From NCBI GenBank assembly GCA_003162475.1, contig PMOI01000013.1:29580-93579 (forward strand): DNA of 64,000 nt, given 5' to 3'. The position numbers and the translations under genes were made by a program. The DNA comes from Acidimicrobiaceae bacterium. GTDB taxonomy: Bacteria > Actinomycetota > Acidimicrobiia > Acidimicrobiales > RAAP-2. This document shows positions 1 to 8,714 of the stretch, piece after piece. A model generated the notes under the pieces. That model was not told where the DNA came from, searched no databases, and was given only the letters and a program-made list of their open reading frames with translations. Every line of letters begins with the position of its first letter. Within the stretch, counting starts at the first letter, position 1.

Positions 1-364
1 CACTCCCACCACTCGTGAAGACCTTGGCTGAGAGAACGCCGACGCCGTATTGAGGTTGTCGCGTTCCGGAGTTCACGAAGGACCGTTCACTTGGTCGGTG
101 GGGGAATGAGGCGCCAAATCGATCACCCGTTGGCCCATGAATGGACGCCGGAGGCATCGATGCGACTGCGGAGCTACATGAACTGAGCGCCACTGCAGAC
201 ACTAGGACAGTCACCAACACTGCAAAACCGCGCGCCCGACTCATCGCCAGAGAGTATCTCGGAGTGAGACTTGAAGGATTGAAATCGCGTTCCGACTTTT
301 TCGAATGTAGTTCCGACTCGTCGGCGCCCGATATGGAGTCCGCCTGGTTGTTCGTGTGCTCGGG
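1..364. other. No recognised gene
   Basis: I see no supported gene, RNA or repeat here. An open frame running right from position 141 is antisense to the acetyltransferase gene that follows, and its product has no recognisable domain, so I treat it as a shadow. Confidence 0.5.
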
Positions 365-892
365 TCAGAGACTCACTTCGAAGACGTACTCTTCACCGTC
401 TATTTCGTCCACTTGGACAGTGGTCCTGCGAAAACCTGCTTTCTCAATCACCCGAAGCGATGAAGGATTGTTGGGCGACACGGCGGCGAACACGACCTTC
501 GAACCTTGCAGGCGCGCCCAATCGACAAGGCCTCGCGCGGCTTCCGTCGCGTAACCGTTCTCCCGGTAGGCCTCAAAGATGGTGTAGCCAATCTCTGCCC
601 TACCTATCACCTCCGGAGGCCCATGGAATCCGCAGTGTCCGATCACGAGACCATCATGTTCGCGAATGATCGCGCGGACACCCCAGCCTTGACGTGAGGG
701 TCTGAGGAGCATTTGCTCTAAGTATCTCGTCAGGAATGATTCATTCACCGAATCAAGGAAGGCGCTCGGAATCGCCACTCCTTGAAATTCTCCCGCGGTG
801 ACGGCGTCACCTTCGAGCAACGAACTGAGAGCCTCGGTGCGCATCAAAGCCAGCCGCAGGCGTGTTGTATGAATCTCCTGGGCGTCCGTCAC
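365..892 (-). CDS. GNAT family N-acetyltransferase (RimJ/RimL-like)
   Basis: Predicted acetyl-CoA-dependent N-acyltransferase of the RimJ/RimL branch (Acetyltransf_3). The product has the order typical of the family: an N-terminal ETxRLxLR-like stretch (HTTRLRLALM), a central IGHCGFHGPP strand, EIGYTIFEAYRENGYATEAARGL as the acetyl-CoA binding segment, and a late SLRVIEKAGFRR helix. I choose the GTG at 892 (175 residues) over the upstream TTG at 964, because it is preceded by TATGCT plus six bases and puts the family's first strand at the N-terminus. The substrate cannot be predicted. It stands alone, convergent with nothing recognisable. Confidence 0.8.
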   Translation of the reverse strand: MTDAQEIHTTRLRLALMRTEALSSLLEGDAVTAGEFQGVAIPSAFLDSVNESFLTRYLEQMLLRPSRQGWGVRAIIREHDGLVIGHCGFHGPPEVIGRAEIGYTIFEAYRENGYATEAARGLVDWARLQGSKVVFAAVSPNNPSSLRVIEKAGFRRTTVQVDEIDGEEYVFEVSL

Positions 893-1115
893 GCGCTGAG
901 CATACCGCCGTGTCTTTCGTGAGGGACGAACTGTCGAGCGCTTCTCTGTGCCACCCAAACTCAATCAACCTGTCGGGACTCGAGGACTGACTGATTCCAC
1001 GACGCGCCGCCACGAAGGTCTCCAAGACCTGTCGTTAACGCTTGATACTGAACTGTCGTGCCGAGTCTCCGCACGAGTCAGACGTCTCACTCGGACTGAT
1101 TGCTAATCTGCCTCC

Positions 1116-1418
1116 GTGCGACTCAGTTTCACGGGCGAGATCTGGTTCTGGAGAGGACCGTCGCCGTTTCATTTCGTTACCGTTGCCGAAGAGGAGAGTG
1201 CGGAACTGCACGAAGTCTCCGCTCTCGTTACGTACGGCTGGGGCGTGATACCGGTGGTAGCGGAGATCGGGAGCACGAGCTGGGAAACCTCACTCTTTCC
1301 CAAGGACGGGGGCTATCTCGTACCGATCAAAACATCAGTGCGAGAAGCCGAGGGGATCGGTCTCGGCGACACTGTCCGCGTCGCTCTTAGCGTTGACGTT
1401 CCATTTTCAAAGATTTGA
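1116..1418 (+). CDS. DUF1905 domain protein
   Basis: A 100-residue protein matching the small beta-barrel DUF1905 family: it begins with LSFTGEIWFWRGPSPFHFV, has a central GWGVIPVVAEIGSTSWETSL segment and ends with GDTVRVAL. Members are often found alone or joined to a YdeI/OmpD-associated domain; here it is alone. The biochemical role of the family is not established. The GTG start is preceded by TAATCT (1104-1109) and six bases, so the transcript is probably leaderless. Confidence 0.75.
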   Translation: MRLSFTGEIWFWRGPSPFHFVTVAEEESAELHEVSALVTYGWGVIPVVAEIGSTSWETSLFPKDGGYLVPIKTSVREAEGIGLGDTVRVALSVDVPFSKI

Positions 1419-1551
1419 CACTCGACGAGGTCCTAGTAGTGGGCGATCGCCAACTGATCTGACGACAGAATTCTCACACTGCCGTGCGCGGTGTACGTCG
1501 GCCGCTATCGGTCCAACGTTCTTCCCAGAAGTGAGCATGGGCGCTGACGGA

Positions 1552-3636
1552 TCAGCACTTGATCTTTGAGAGAGGCAGTACGTGAAGTTCGGACGGCGGG
1601 CTCGCGCTGTTGGAGAAGCGTGTTTGGATCCAAAGAAGATCACTGGCGTCAACGCGAATTGAATCGATCGTCCAGGCGCCTTTTGTGTTGTCAAAGACGT
1701 TTGGGACTTGGCACCACGACGTAGAACCAGGCGCGAGACGAAAGAGCCTCTGGTGGGTCATTGTCGGAGTGTTAACCATGGCGAGCAGATCACCAGTGGG
1801 CGCGAACAGCAGTACGTCACCGTAGGACAGGGGATAGGACTGACCCGGAAGTCGCGGAACGCTCCGATTCACCCACGACTGACCCGAGTTCGTGGATTGG
1901 AGCAGTTCGTACTGCGACGAGGGATCGACGAGGAGGAGTCCGTGCGCGGAGGTCGCCACGAGCTGCTGGGCGTCACAGTTGTTGACGGTACTCACCCAGG
2001 GAGAGCTTTGCCAGCGGACCATGGCGCTCGTCGCGCTGGCGCGAACAGCGCTCATGAGCGACTGGTTCGAGCCATTCATTGCGCAGTTGCCCAAGAGCAG
2101 CGGACCGAACGCTTCGCACGGCCCGCTGCTTGGACAGCTCAGCGTGCTCGGCGTCCAGCTGACGCCGCCGTTGGTCGTCACCTCGGTGTCGATCAACCCG
2201 TGATTGGACCCGAGTGGCCAGAAGCTGTCGTAACCCCCGCCTTGGTTGGTGTCAAAGAACGTCGCGACGACCTTCGTGCCTGAAGCCTCAAAGCCGGAGA
2301 AATCCTGCTTCAAGAGTCCCGTTGGCGTCGGCACCCACTGCCACGTCGCGCCGGCGTTCGTCGTGTACAGCCCCGCCATGAAGACCGGAGGAATGGAGCC
2401 ACCGACAGCGGCGTCAAAACCTACGAAGATCGAAGAGCGGTGCAGTGGATCGACAATGATTGTCTCGCATCGCGGCGTCGAAGAGGATCCCGGTAAGAGC
2501 GAGAGCCCAGATCCGCGCAATGTCGCGCGTACGCCCGCGGTCGGCACCGGAGAAGACGTCGTGCCCTCGGTGATCGTAGGTCCGGACGCACTGCACCAGG
2601 CGACCTCTGGCGGACCAGGTACTGGCGAGAGCGGCGAGGGACCGGCCCAGGTCGACGAGTCGTAGGAGAGGCGACCGAGTGAAGCCCAGGTGCTATCGGG
2701 GGTGACGGTGAAGATCTTGGGTGAGAGGACCACGTTGAAGCCTCCGCCTTTGGAGTTTTGACTTGACGAAAGCGCTGCGTAGTGGTGTGCCCTTGATGTC
2801 GCGATAGACAAGTTGAGGCCGAAAGGTTGGCCGATTATGGACTGCAATGGAGCCCATCCGCTAACGATCACTTCGTCGCCGGGAGCCGCGTGACGAAGAC
2901 TGAGTTGAAGTGACGCGCAGGGACGTCCCGTGACGCAGCGATGAGGTGTCGGCGCCTTCAGACTCAGATACGTAGTGGCGTCGCCGGGTCTGAGCGCACA
3001 GCCGGACGTCTGTTGTACGCACTGAATCGCTACCTGATACTTGCCTGATACGAGCGGATGGACCGAGACGGCGCCACTCTTCAATTCCAACCACGCCGAG
3101 GCCGGGACCTCGAGTGAAGCGTTGAAGGTACGCGATGAGGTCCAGTGAAGTGGAACTGCCTGCTCGACCAGTCCAGTCTGGCACCCGTCCCAGCAAAGAT
3201 TGGCGTAGGCCGACTTTGTGACTGATGAGCCACGTGCGTACGAACCGACGACGACAACGTGGTCGCCCGGAAGCGCGGTGGTCGTGGCCACGGAGAGCGA
3301 GAGCGTGTCACGTGACGACGGTCCACGTGTGGTCGTCGTTTCGTTTGACGTGGTCATGGAGTTATCGAGGTAGGCCTGCAATGAAACGACGAGCGACGTT
3401 CCAAGGTTCGCTGGCACGCGAAAGCATCCCGTTATTCGTCCCGTCAACGATTGATTGATGAAGTTCGAATTCGCAGCGCACTCTGAACTAGACGCGACGT
3501 ACGCCGTCGGCGTTACTGAAGGAGTTGATGTTTGGCCAGAGGAAGTGGCGGATACGCCACAGCCACCGAGTGCAAGTGCGACGACGACGAAGAATGACAC
3601 GAGGCGAACGGACGATCGACGTTGGTGTTTGACCAT
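1552..3636 (-). CDS. Exported lipoprotein with BNR/Asp-box-like repeats
   Basis: A large predicted lipoprotein, about 694 residues. The N-terminus has a basic stretch (KHQRRSS), a hydrophobic core (LVSFFVVVALALGG) and a lipobox ending LGGC, followed by a Ser/Thr-rich linker. The C-terminal half carries three spaced BNR/Asp-box-like motifs (TTNAGATWQW, TTNGGVSWTP, STNSGQSWVN), which suggest a sialidase-like or Vps10-like beta-propeller. No catalytic residues of a sialidase could be assigned, so I infer a surface binding or structural role. I prefer the ATG at 3636 to the GTG at 3645 because it lies a suitable distance after GAAGGG. The middle region is beta-rich and not recognised. Confidence 0.7.
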   Translation of the reverse strand: MVKHQRRSSVRLVSFFVVVALALGGCGVSATSSGQTSTPSVTPTAYVASSSECAANSNFINQSLTGRITGCFRVPANLGTSLVVSLQAYLDNSMTTSNETTTTRGPSSRDTLSLSVATTTALPGDHVVVVGSYARGSSVTKSAYANLCWDGCQTGLVEQAVPLHWTSSRTFNASLEVPASAWLELKSGAVSVHPLVSGKYQVAIQCVQQTSGCALRPGDATTYLSLKAPTPHRCVTGRPCASLQLSLRHAAPGDEVIVSGWAPLQSIIGQPFGLNLSIATSRAHHYAALSSSQNSKGGGFNVVLSPKIFTVTPDSTWASLGRLSYDSSTWAGPSPLSPVPGPPEVAWCSASGPTITEGTTSSPVPTAGVRATLRGSGLSLLPGSSSTPRCETIIVDPLHRSSIFVGFDAAVGGSIPPVFMAGLYTTNAGATWQWVPTPTGLLKQDFSGFEASGTKVVATFFDTNQGGGYDSFWPLGSNHGLIDTEVTTNGGVSWTPSTLSCPSSGPCEAFGPLLLGNCAMNGSNQSLMSAVRASATSAMVRWQSSPWVSTVNNCDAQQLVATSAHGLLLVDPSSQYELLQSTNSGQSWVNRSVPRLPGQSYPLSYGDVLLFAPTGDLLAMVNTPTMTHQRLFRLAPGSTSWCQVPNVFDNTKGAWTIDSIRVDASDLLWIQTRFSNSASPPSELHVLPLSKIKC

Positions 3637-3844
3637 GGATCGCACCCTTCGGCCAGAACGTATGAGTCAACGAACGTGTCCACTCAGTGATTCTTGGCTA
3701 CGAGCCAACCTATAGCGGCGCGTTCGCCATGGAAAGAGCGAGAGGTGAATGTTGCGAGTGACGCGACGAGACGAGGGGGAGTGCCCGCTTCATAAATCCC
3801 CTGAGCGGGCGACGACGCAGGGTTCATCGACTAAATTTCGAAAC

Positions 3845-4495
3845 ATGCCCGAGAGGATTACCCCGCGGCAGTTCCATGAAGCCGAGGGTGTTGAGGACTG
3901 GCGGATGCTGGCGAACGCTGTCGCCACGCACTTTCGCACGCGGTCCTTCGCGAAGGGTGTCGCGCTCGTTGAACTCATCGGCAAACTGGCTGACGACGCG
4001 AATCACCACCCCGATGTTGACCTGCGGTACTCGGACGTGACCGTACGGCTGATGACGCACGAGGTCGACGGGTTAAGTCTTCGTGACGTCGAGTTGGCGC
4101 GCCAGATTTCTGCGGCGGCGCGCTCGCTTGGCGTGCCTGCTGACCCCACCGCCGTGCAGGACGTGCAAATCACCATTGACACGCTCGACATTTCCGAAGT
4201 ACGGCCATTCTGGCGCGCTGTGCTCGCCTACCGCGACGTCGGCGACGAAGATCTGATCGACCCGCACTCGCGCGGTCCATCGATCTCGTTTCAGGTCATG
4301 GACGCTCCTCGCTCTGAGCGCAATCGCGTCCACGTGGACGTCTTCGTACCCCACGACCAAGTCGAAGCACGCGTCGCCGATGCGATCGCCGCGGGTGGAC
4401 ACCTGGTGACCGACGAGCACGCACCCGGGTGGTGGGTCCTTGGCGACGCCGAGGACAACGAAGCCTGTATTGCTTGTTGGATGGGTCGCGAATAA
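3845..4495 (+). CDS. Pterin-4a-carbinolamine dehydratase fused to a glyoxalase-like domain
   Basis: A two-domain protein of 216 residues. Residues about 1-90 match pterin-4a-carbinolamine dehydratase (PCD/DCoH): the signature HHPDVDLRYSDVTVRL carries the paired histidines and Asp of the active site, followed by the GLSLRDVELA helix. Residues about 105-216 look like a vicinal-oxygen-chelate (Glyoxalase_6-type) domain, with the segments VRPFWRAVLAY, ISFQVMDAP and a C-terminal GWWVLGDAEDNEACI. PCD normally recycles 4a-hydroxy-tetrahydropterin; no aromatic amino acid hydroxylase is visible in the window. The ATG at 3845 follows TAAATT and seven bases. An in-frame upstream start at 3749 would add 32 residues of no family resemblance. 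Confidence 0.8.
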   Translation: MPERITPRQFHEAEGVEDWRMLANAVATHFRTRSFAKGVALVELIGKLADDANHHPDVDLRYSDVTVRLMTHEVDGLSLRDVELARQISAAARSLGVPADPTAVQDVQITIDTLDISEVRPFWRAVLAYRDVGDEDLIDPHSRGPSISFQVMDAPRSERNRVHVDVFVPHDQVEARVADAIAAGGHLVTDEHAPGWWVLGDAEDNEACIACWMGRE

Positions 4496-4601
4496 GCGGG
4501 CTCACCTGCGTGAGGCCATGTGTTCTCGAATCGATGGTGTTCGCTGACGGGCCACCACGTCGCGTTCGCGACTCTTCCAACAAGCCAAGAGATCTCGTGC
4601 T

Positions 4602-5348
4602 CTATTCCAACGCAGAGTGCGCAAGCCAGAATTCGGCCAATCCTTCATCGCCGCGCACTTCGACACTCGTGTTCGAGATCGACAATCGACGATAGAGGAC
4701 GAGTAAGAGCTCAGTGGCGGGCCCAACGAACTCCGCGGTCGGGACTTCTTGTTTCGCGCTCAGCTCGAAACCACTGGGCCCCAGTTCGACAGTCCACGTC
4801 CCGTCGTGATCGGTGGCTGTCATCCGGAGCAGTTGACCGTCGCCACGAAGTTGACGAACTTGTGGCGAAAAGTGAGCAGCTCTAGCGAGATTGATGAGAA
4901 ACTCGTCGATGGCGTCGCAGGCAATGTCCGGCGTGGACTCCGGATTTGCACCAACGGAAAGTTCGAGGTCCATTCGGTGGACGAGTGTTTCGTGGAGTTG
5001 ACGTCGTGACCAGAACTTGAGGTGTTGGTCTTCTCCCCAAGCCCACATGATCGCGTTCGGATCACCAGCGCGCAGCGTCGAACAAAGCTGATCGCCTCCT
5101 TCACGGATCCAGTCGGCGTTCACCGGGCCGCGACTGAATTCCATGACGTCACTCGCAATTCGTTCGTTGGCTTGGCCGCGAACCAAGTGTTCCGCCCATC
5201 GGTGCACGGTGCCCAGGTGTTCGGCCAGATCGGATGCTGTCCAACCCGGACAAGAGGGCACAGGAGTGTCGACGGGAGATTCGCTCAGCGCGTTGGCGAA
5301 CCGGTTGACTTCGTCCGCCAACGCGTCACAGTGGTCGAGATGATTCAC
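4602..5348 (-). CDS. Maleylpyruvate isomerase family, mycothiol-dependent-type protein
   Basis: A 248-residue protein of the MDMPI/DinB fold. The N-terminal helical domain shows the family's CPGWTASDLAEHLGTVHRWAEH stretch, with the histidines that bind metal in the DinB fold, and a later LHETLVHRMDLE helix supplying the third. The C-terminal part matches the MDMPI C-terminal domain. Characterised members use mycothiol to isomerise maleylpyruvate, but most have unknown substrates, so only the fold and probable thiol-linked chemistry are inferred. The GTG start follows TAGCAT (5355-5360 on the minus strand) and six bases. Confidence 0.82.
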   Translation of the reverse strand: MNHLDHCDALADEVNRFANALSESPVDTPVPSCPGWTASDLAEHLGTVHRWAEHLVRGQANERIASDVMEFSRGPVNADWIREGGDQLCSTLRAGDPNAIMWAWGEDQHLKFWSRRQLHETLVHRMDLELSVGANPESTPDIACDAIDEFLINLARAAHFSPQVRQLRGDGQLLRMTATDHDGTWTVELGPSGFELSAKQEVPTAEFVGPATELLLVLYRRLSISNTSVEVRGDEGLAEFWLAHSALE

Positions 5349-5556
5349 GTGTCGATGCTAAGTCACTGTGTTAGGGAGTGCCCGGTCGTTTCACGCGAAC
5401 CCACGTAGGTCGATTATCCGTTGACAACAAAGGTCTTAGTCGCAGTTCTATGCGAGAGTTCGCGGTTGTTGAATGACCAGTGACGCCAATTCTGCGCGAA
5501 ATGCCCAGATGTTGTACCTGAGCCGACACGCCGATAGTTGCCTAGACTCGCTGCCC

Positions 5557-6096
5557 ATGGCTGACATAGATGAACACGGTCGTCCGGAACCACCCCTCAC
5601 GGACAATGAGATCGGCACTCTCAGGGGCTTCCTCGAGTACCAGCGCGCGACCCTGGCGTGGAAGTGCGCGGGACTGGACGCGGCGGCCTTCGCGTTGACC
5701 GTTGCCGCGTCGTCAATGACCCTGGGCGGAATGTTGAAACATCTCGTCATCGTCGAGGACTATTGGTTCTCTCAGTCGCTGTGGGGACGAGACCCCGAGT
5801 CCCCGTTCGACGCGGTGGACTGGGACGTCGATCCCGACTGGGACTGGCGTTCGGCTGGCGCGGACACCCCCGAGCAACTCCGCACGCTCTGGCAAGACGC
5901 TGTCTTGCGCTCGAACTCTCTCCTTGAGGAGGCGCTGGACAGTGGGGGACTGGACCAGCTGGCCCGGCGCACCTGGGATGATGGTCGTGCACCTAGCCTG
6001 CGCTGGATCCTGTGCCACATGATTGAGGAATACGCGAGACACGTTGGCCACGCCGACCTCATCCGCGAATCGGTGGACGGACTCACCGGCGAATAG
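5557..6096 (+). CDS. DinB-like (DUF664) domain protein
   Basis: A 179-residue protein of the DUF664 branch of the DinB superfamily, common in actinobacteria. It opens with a conserved PLTDNEIGTLRGFLEYQRATLAWK helix. Three candidate metal-binding histidines follow in the usual places: GGMLKHLVIVEDYW, LRWILCHMIEEYARH and GHADLIRE. The family may act as thiol-dependent transferases or hydrolases, but its function is unassigned. I use the ATG at 5557 rather than the one at 5473 because TAGACT lies eight bases upstream and the extra 28 residues do not resemble the family. It is the second DinB-fold gene in a row, on the opposite strand. Confidence 0.8.
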   Translation: MADIDEHGRPEPPLTDNEIGTLRGFLEYQRATLAWKCAGLDAAAFALTVAASSMTLGGMLKHLVIVEDYWFSQSLWGRDPESPFDAVDWDVDPDWDWRSAGADTPEQLRTLWQDAVLRSNSLLEEALDSGGLDQLARRTWDDGRAPSLRWILCHMIEEYARHVGHADLIRESVDGLTGE

Positions 6097-6204
6097 CTTG
6101 ACGACAGAAATACGTGAGCTCGCTGGTCACCACTGGCTGGTGACGTTGCCACTTTGGTACTCCGGCGTAAGCAACTTCGCGATCCTCACGCGGACGCTTG
6201 GGAA

Positions 6205-6450
6205 CTAGAGAATCCCGGAGACTTCGTGAACCTCTCCGCACGGCACTCCGAGAGCCGCGTGGTGACTACGGACCGCTTGCGCGTCAGGTGCTTCGAGAAG
6301 GCAATACACCTTGCCCTCAGCGTTGTGAAATAGCTCCAGTTGACGAACGCCAAATTCATCCGACTTGTGTTCTTTCGTCTCGTTGGTTATCTGCTGAATG
6401 GCCTCATCGGGCAGTATCAGATCGTCGTGGTAATCCATAAAGTGCGGCAT
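6205..6450 (-). CDS. DUF4242 (SCO4226-like) small protein
   Basis: An 81-residue ferredoxin-like-fold protein of the DUF4242 family. The signature is in the second half: a GKVYCLLEAPDAQAVRSHHAA segment followed by LGVPCGEVHEV. The Streptomyces relative SCO4226 is a nickel-binding protein; whether this one binds nickel is unknown. The start at 6450 is fixed by a clear ribosome binding site (GAGGAG about eight bases upstream) and by MPHFMDYHDD, which aligns with the usual N-terminus; an upstream in-frame start at 6492 is less likely. Confidence 0.8.
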   Translation of the reverse strand: MPHFMDYHDDLILPDEAIQQITNETKEHKSDEFGVRQLELFHNAEGKVYCLLEAPDAQAVRSHHAALGVPCGEVHEVSGIL

Positions 6451-6823
6451 CAGTTTTCTCCTCATCCGATCATGCGGTCCATCGTGCGACAACGTTTACT
6501 CTCTCGCGACGAGAACATACTCCACTACGGTTTGGCTTGCTCAGCTCGCACGTCGTGAGGTGAAAGGCCCGAAAAACATGAAGTACGTGACGTCGGCGCT
6601 GGCGGAGAGGTTATGGTCCACGACGGCCGCCAGGCACGTCGGTCGCCCGCACTAGCGCTCGAGGAGTCGCGATTTCACCAAATGTGTACGACTTGGTGAT
6701 TGGCGCGTTGGGCTCTGCGGTGACGGTCATCAACAGCATTGCGAGAACCCCAGTGACTCCGTCTGCTTGGGTCCATTGTCTTCGCACCCCCGATGGCGAT
6801 GTGTTTCGCTCGTCACGCCGTCG
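6451..6823. other. Intergenic stretch without a recognised gene
   Basis: About 370 bases between the start of the DUF4242 gene and the end of the methyltransferase gene, both on the minus strand. I find the DUF4242 ribosome binding site next to 6450 but no convincing gene, RNA or strong hairpin. The plus-strand frame from 6684 is arginine-rich and runs into the methyltransferase gene antisense, so it is not reported as coding. Confidence 0.4.
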
Positions 6824-7660
6824 TTATCGACGTGAACTACGGACCCGATGGAGGACCTCGGTCAGAAGGCTCCTCCGTGCTGCTGGGTATTCAAGATGGG
6901 CCATGGTGTGTCCACACACGTCATGGGTGAACTGTGTGAACTCCTTCGGGATCTTCACCTCGAGTGGGTCGCACCAGGTTCCGTAGAGTTTCTGGGTCTG
7001 GTACACGGGAAGCAGCTCATCGTGAATGACGCCCTCCCACACGGCTGCGGTGACACCCGGCGCATGGAGCGTGATGATGTCATCAAAGATTACGAAGCCG
7101 CCTGGAACGAGGAGAGACTTTGCCAAAAGGAGATCTGAACGAACGATCTCGTAGTCGTGTGAGCCATCAACATGAATAATGCGGAACGTTCGCGCTAAAT
7201 CTTCGCCGGAAAGCGTCGTCGATGGCTGAGCGAAGATTTCTGGGAGCTTCTCGTGGAACTTCAAGTAGTTGGCTTCGAAACTCTCGCGGCTTAGACCCGC
7301 GTACGAGTTTTGGCGCAAATGGAACTCATCGAGAGAGGGAGTGACGTCTTGAAAGAGGTCACACACGACCAGTCGTTCATTCGCACGACGTAGATAACCC
7401 AACAAGATGGCACTAGAACCTTGGAAGCACCCAATTTCTAATATGTCACCGACGATGCCCGCGGATCGCTGTGCAACGTCAATGGCGCTGAACAGTTCCG
7501 CATCACCACGTTCGAACCATCCAGGTATGGACTCGCGGCCTTTCGTGATGTACCGACGTCGCTGCATCGCAACAAAGTACGTCAAATGAGAGAGTTCGAC
7601 CAGCGCTTGCGCGTCGTAAGTCCAAAAGTAAGCATCAACCATCCGAGCCACGGTTCGCAC
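6824..7660 (-). CDS. Class I SAM-dependent methyltransferase (Methyltransf_24-like)
   Basis: A 278-residue Rossmann-fold methyltransferase. Motif I is GDILEIGCFQGSSAILLGYL, followed by ERLVVCDLF (acidic motif II), FRIIHVDGSHDYEIVRSDL (the DGxHxYxxVxxDL signature of Methyltransf_24) and LLVPGGFVIFDDI (post-motif strand). The signature resembles enzymes that modify sugars or small metabolites in cephalosporin-hydroxylase-like and rhamnosyl-type families, but the substrate is not readable from sequence. An N-terminal helical region of about 65 residues precedes motif I. No pathway neighbours help. The GTG start lacks an obvious ribosome binding site. Confidence 0.8.
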   Translation of the reverse strand: MRTVARMVDAYFWTYDAQALVELSHLTYFVAMQRRRYITKGRESIPGWFERGDAELFSAIDVAQRSAGIVGDILEIGCFQGSSAILLGYLRRANERLVVCDLFQDVTPSLDEFHLRQNSYAGLSRESFEANYLKFHEKLPEIFAQPSTTLSGEDLARTFRIIHVDGSHDYEIVRSDLLLAKSLLVPGGFVIFDDIITLHAPGVTAAVWEGVIHDELLPVYQTQKLYGTWCDPLEVKIPKEFTQFTHDVCGHTMAHLEYPAARRSLLTEVLHRVRSSRR

Positions 7661-7726
7661 CCCGGTGAATCCTCGCGCTGAAGGAGTAATCCCTCAACGG
7701 ATCGAGTCAGAGGTGATACTTAGAAG

Positions 7727-8581
7727 GTGAATTCCTCACAGGCCACGTTTCCAAATCAGCCTTCGAAGCACCAAGGATCGCCGCTTATTCGTCCCGAGGT
7801 CGTCGTTCGTCACCTTTTGGAGGATCCCGACGTCATCATTCCCGAATGCGTGATCTTGGGATACAGCACTCGGCTACACGCGCTACTGGCCGCGCGAGGT
7901 TTCCGGAACGTCCCTGGTTACTCGGCGCCCTGGCGTTCGATGTGGTTGCAAGAGGGATCCGCCGCGCCTCGAGTTGGTGTCGTCGAGGGGTTTGGTTTCG
8001 GTGCGCCGGGTGCCGCGATCGTCATCGAGGAACTGGCCACGTTGGGCGTGCGGCGCTTCATCAATCTGGGCCTCGCTGGAGCATTACCCAACGAGATTGG
8101 TTTTGGGGATGTCGTACTCTGTACCGGTGCGATTCGAGACGAGGGAGTCTCGCACCACTACGTTCCGGCTGCCCGCTACGCGTATCCGCACGCGGGACTC
8201 ACCGACGAACTACGTCAGGCCCTTCTCAGTGGAGGAGTCCCGTTCAGCGAGGGACTGACCTGGACCCTTGACGCGGTGTATCGCGAAACCGTCGAGGAGG
8301 CACTGGCGTATCGAGAGGAAGGGGTGGCCACCGTCGAGATGGAGGCCGCCGCACTCTTCACGATCGCCCAGGTACGCGGTGTCGAGATCGCTTCAATTTT
8401 CACGGTGAGTGATCACCTCCTCGCCGCTACAGAGTGGCGTCCCGCACATGACAAAGAAGTGTTGACGAAGGGACTGGCACGGATCCTGGACGTATCACTC
8501 GAGGTGCTGTCTCCAGAGGGGGAGTTCGAAGCACAGTCCGATTCGAAAAGTGGTTCTGAGACGGAAAGCCCCTTTTCGTGA
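7727..8581 (+). CDS. Nucleoside phosphorylase (uridine/purine phosphorylase family)
   Basis: Predicted PNP_UDP_1 family enzyme that splits nucleosides with phosphate into a free base and ribose-1-phosphate. The best marker is GVATVEMEAAALFTIAQVRGVEIASIFTVSD: the VEMEAAA segment contacts the ribose and the SD Asp belongs to the base site. An earlier FINLGLAGALPNEIGFGDVV segment corresponds to the phosphate-site GTAGxL loop. The product has 284 residues with a Ser/Glu-rich tail after about residue 265 that the family lacks. Whether it prefers uridine or purines is uncertain. GTG start, preceded by GATACT and six bases. Confidence 0.85.
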   Translation: MNSSQATFPNQPSKHQGSPLIRPEVVVRHLLEDPDVIIPECVILGYSTRLHALLAARGFRNVPGYSAPWRSMWLQEGSAAPRVGVVEGFGFGAPGAAIVIEELATLGVRRFINLGLAGALPNEIGFGDVVLCTGAIRDEGVSHHYVPAARYAYPHAGLTDELRQALLSGGVPFSEGLTWTLDAVYRETVEEALAYREEGVATVEMEAAALFTIAQVRGVEIASIFTVSDHLLAATEWRPAHDKEVLTKGLARILDVSLEVLSPEGEFEAQSDSKSGSETESPFS

Positions 8582-8646
8582 CAATGCGTCTGAGGGTTGC
8601 CCTGCACTGGACGTTCGAGCCAAACCACACTGAGTAACGAAAAGGG
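8570..8646. repeat. Inverted repeat spanning the end of the phosphorylase gene
   Basis: CCCTTTTCGT at 8570-8579 is repeated exactly in reverse complement at 8637-8646, separated by 57 bases. The left arm overlaps the last codons and stop of the phosphorylase gene. There is no U-rich tail, so this is not a standard terminator; it could form a long-range RNA stem or be chance. Confidence 0.35.
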
Positions 8647-8714
8647 CGAAGTCGGGTTGCTGCTCAACGAGTCTCTCTCGCTAGGTGCGTGGCATAGACG
8701 ACTACCTTGTGGCG

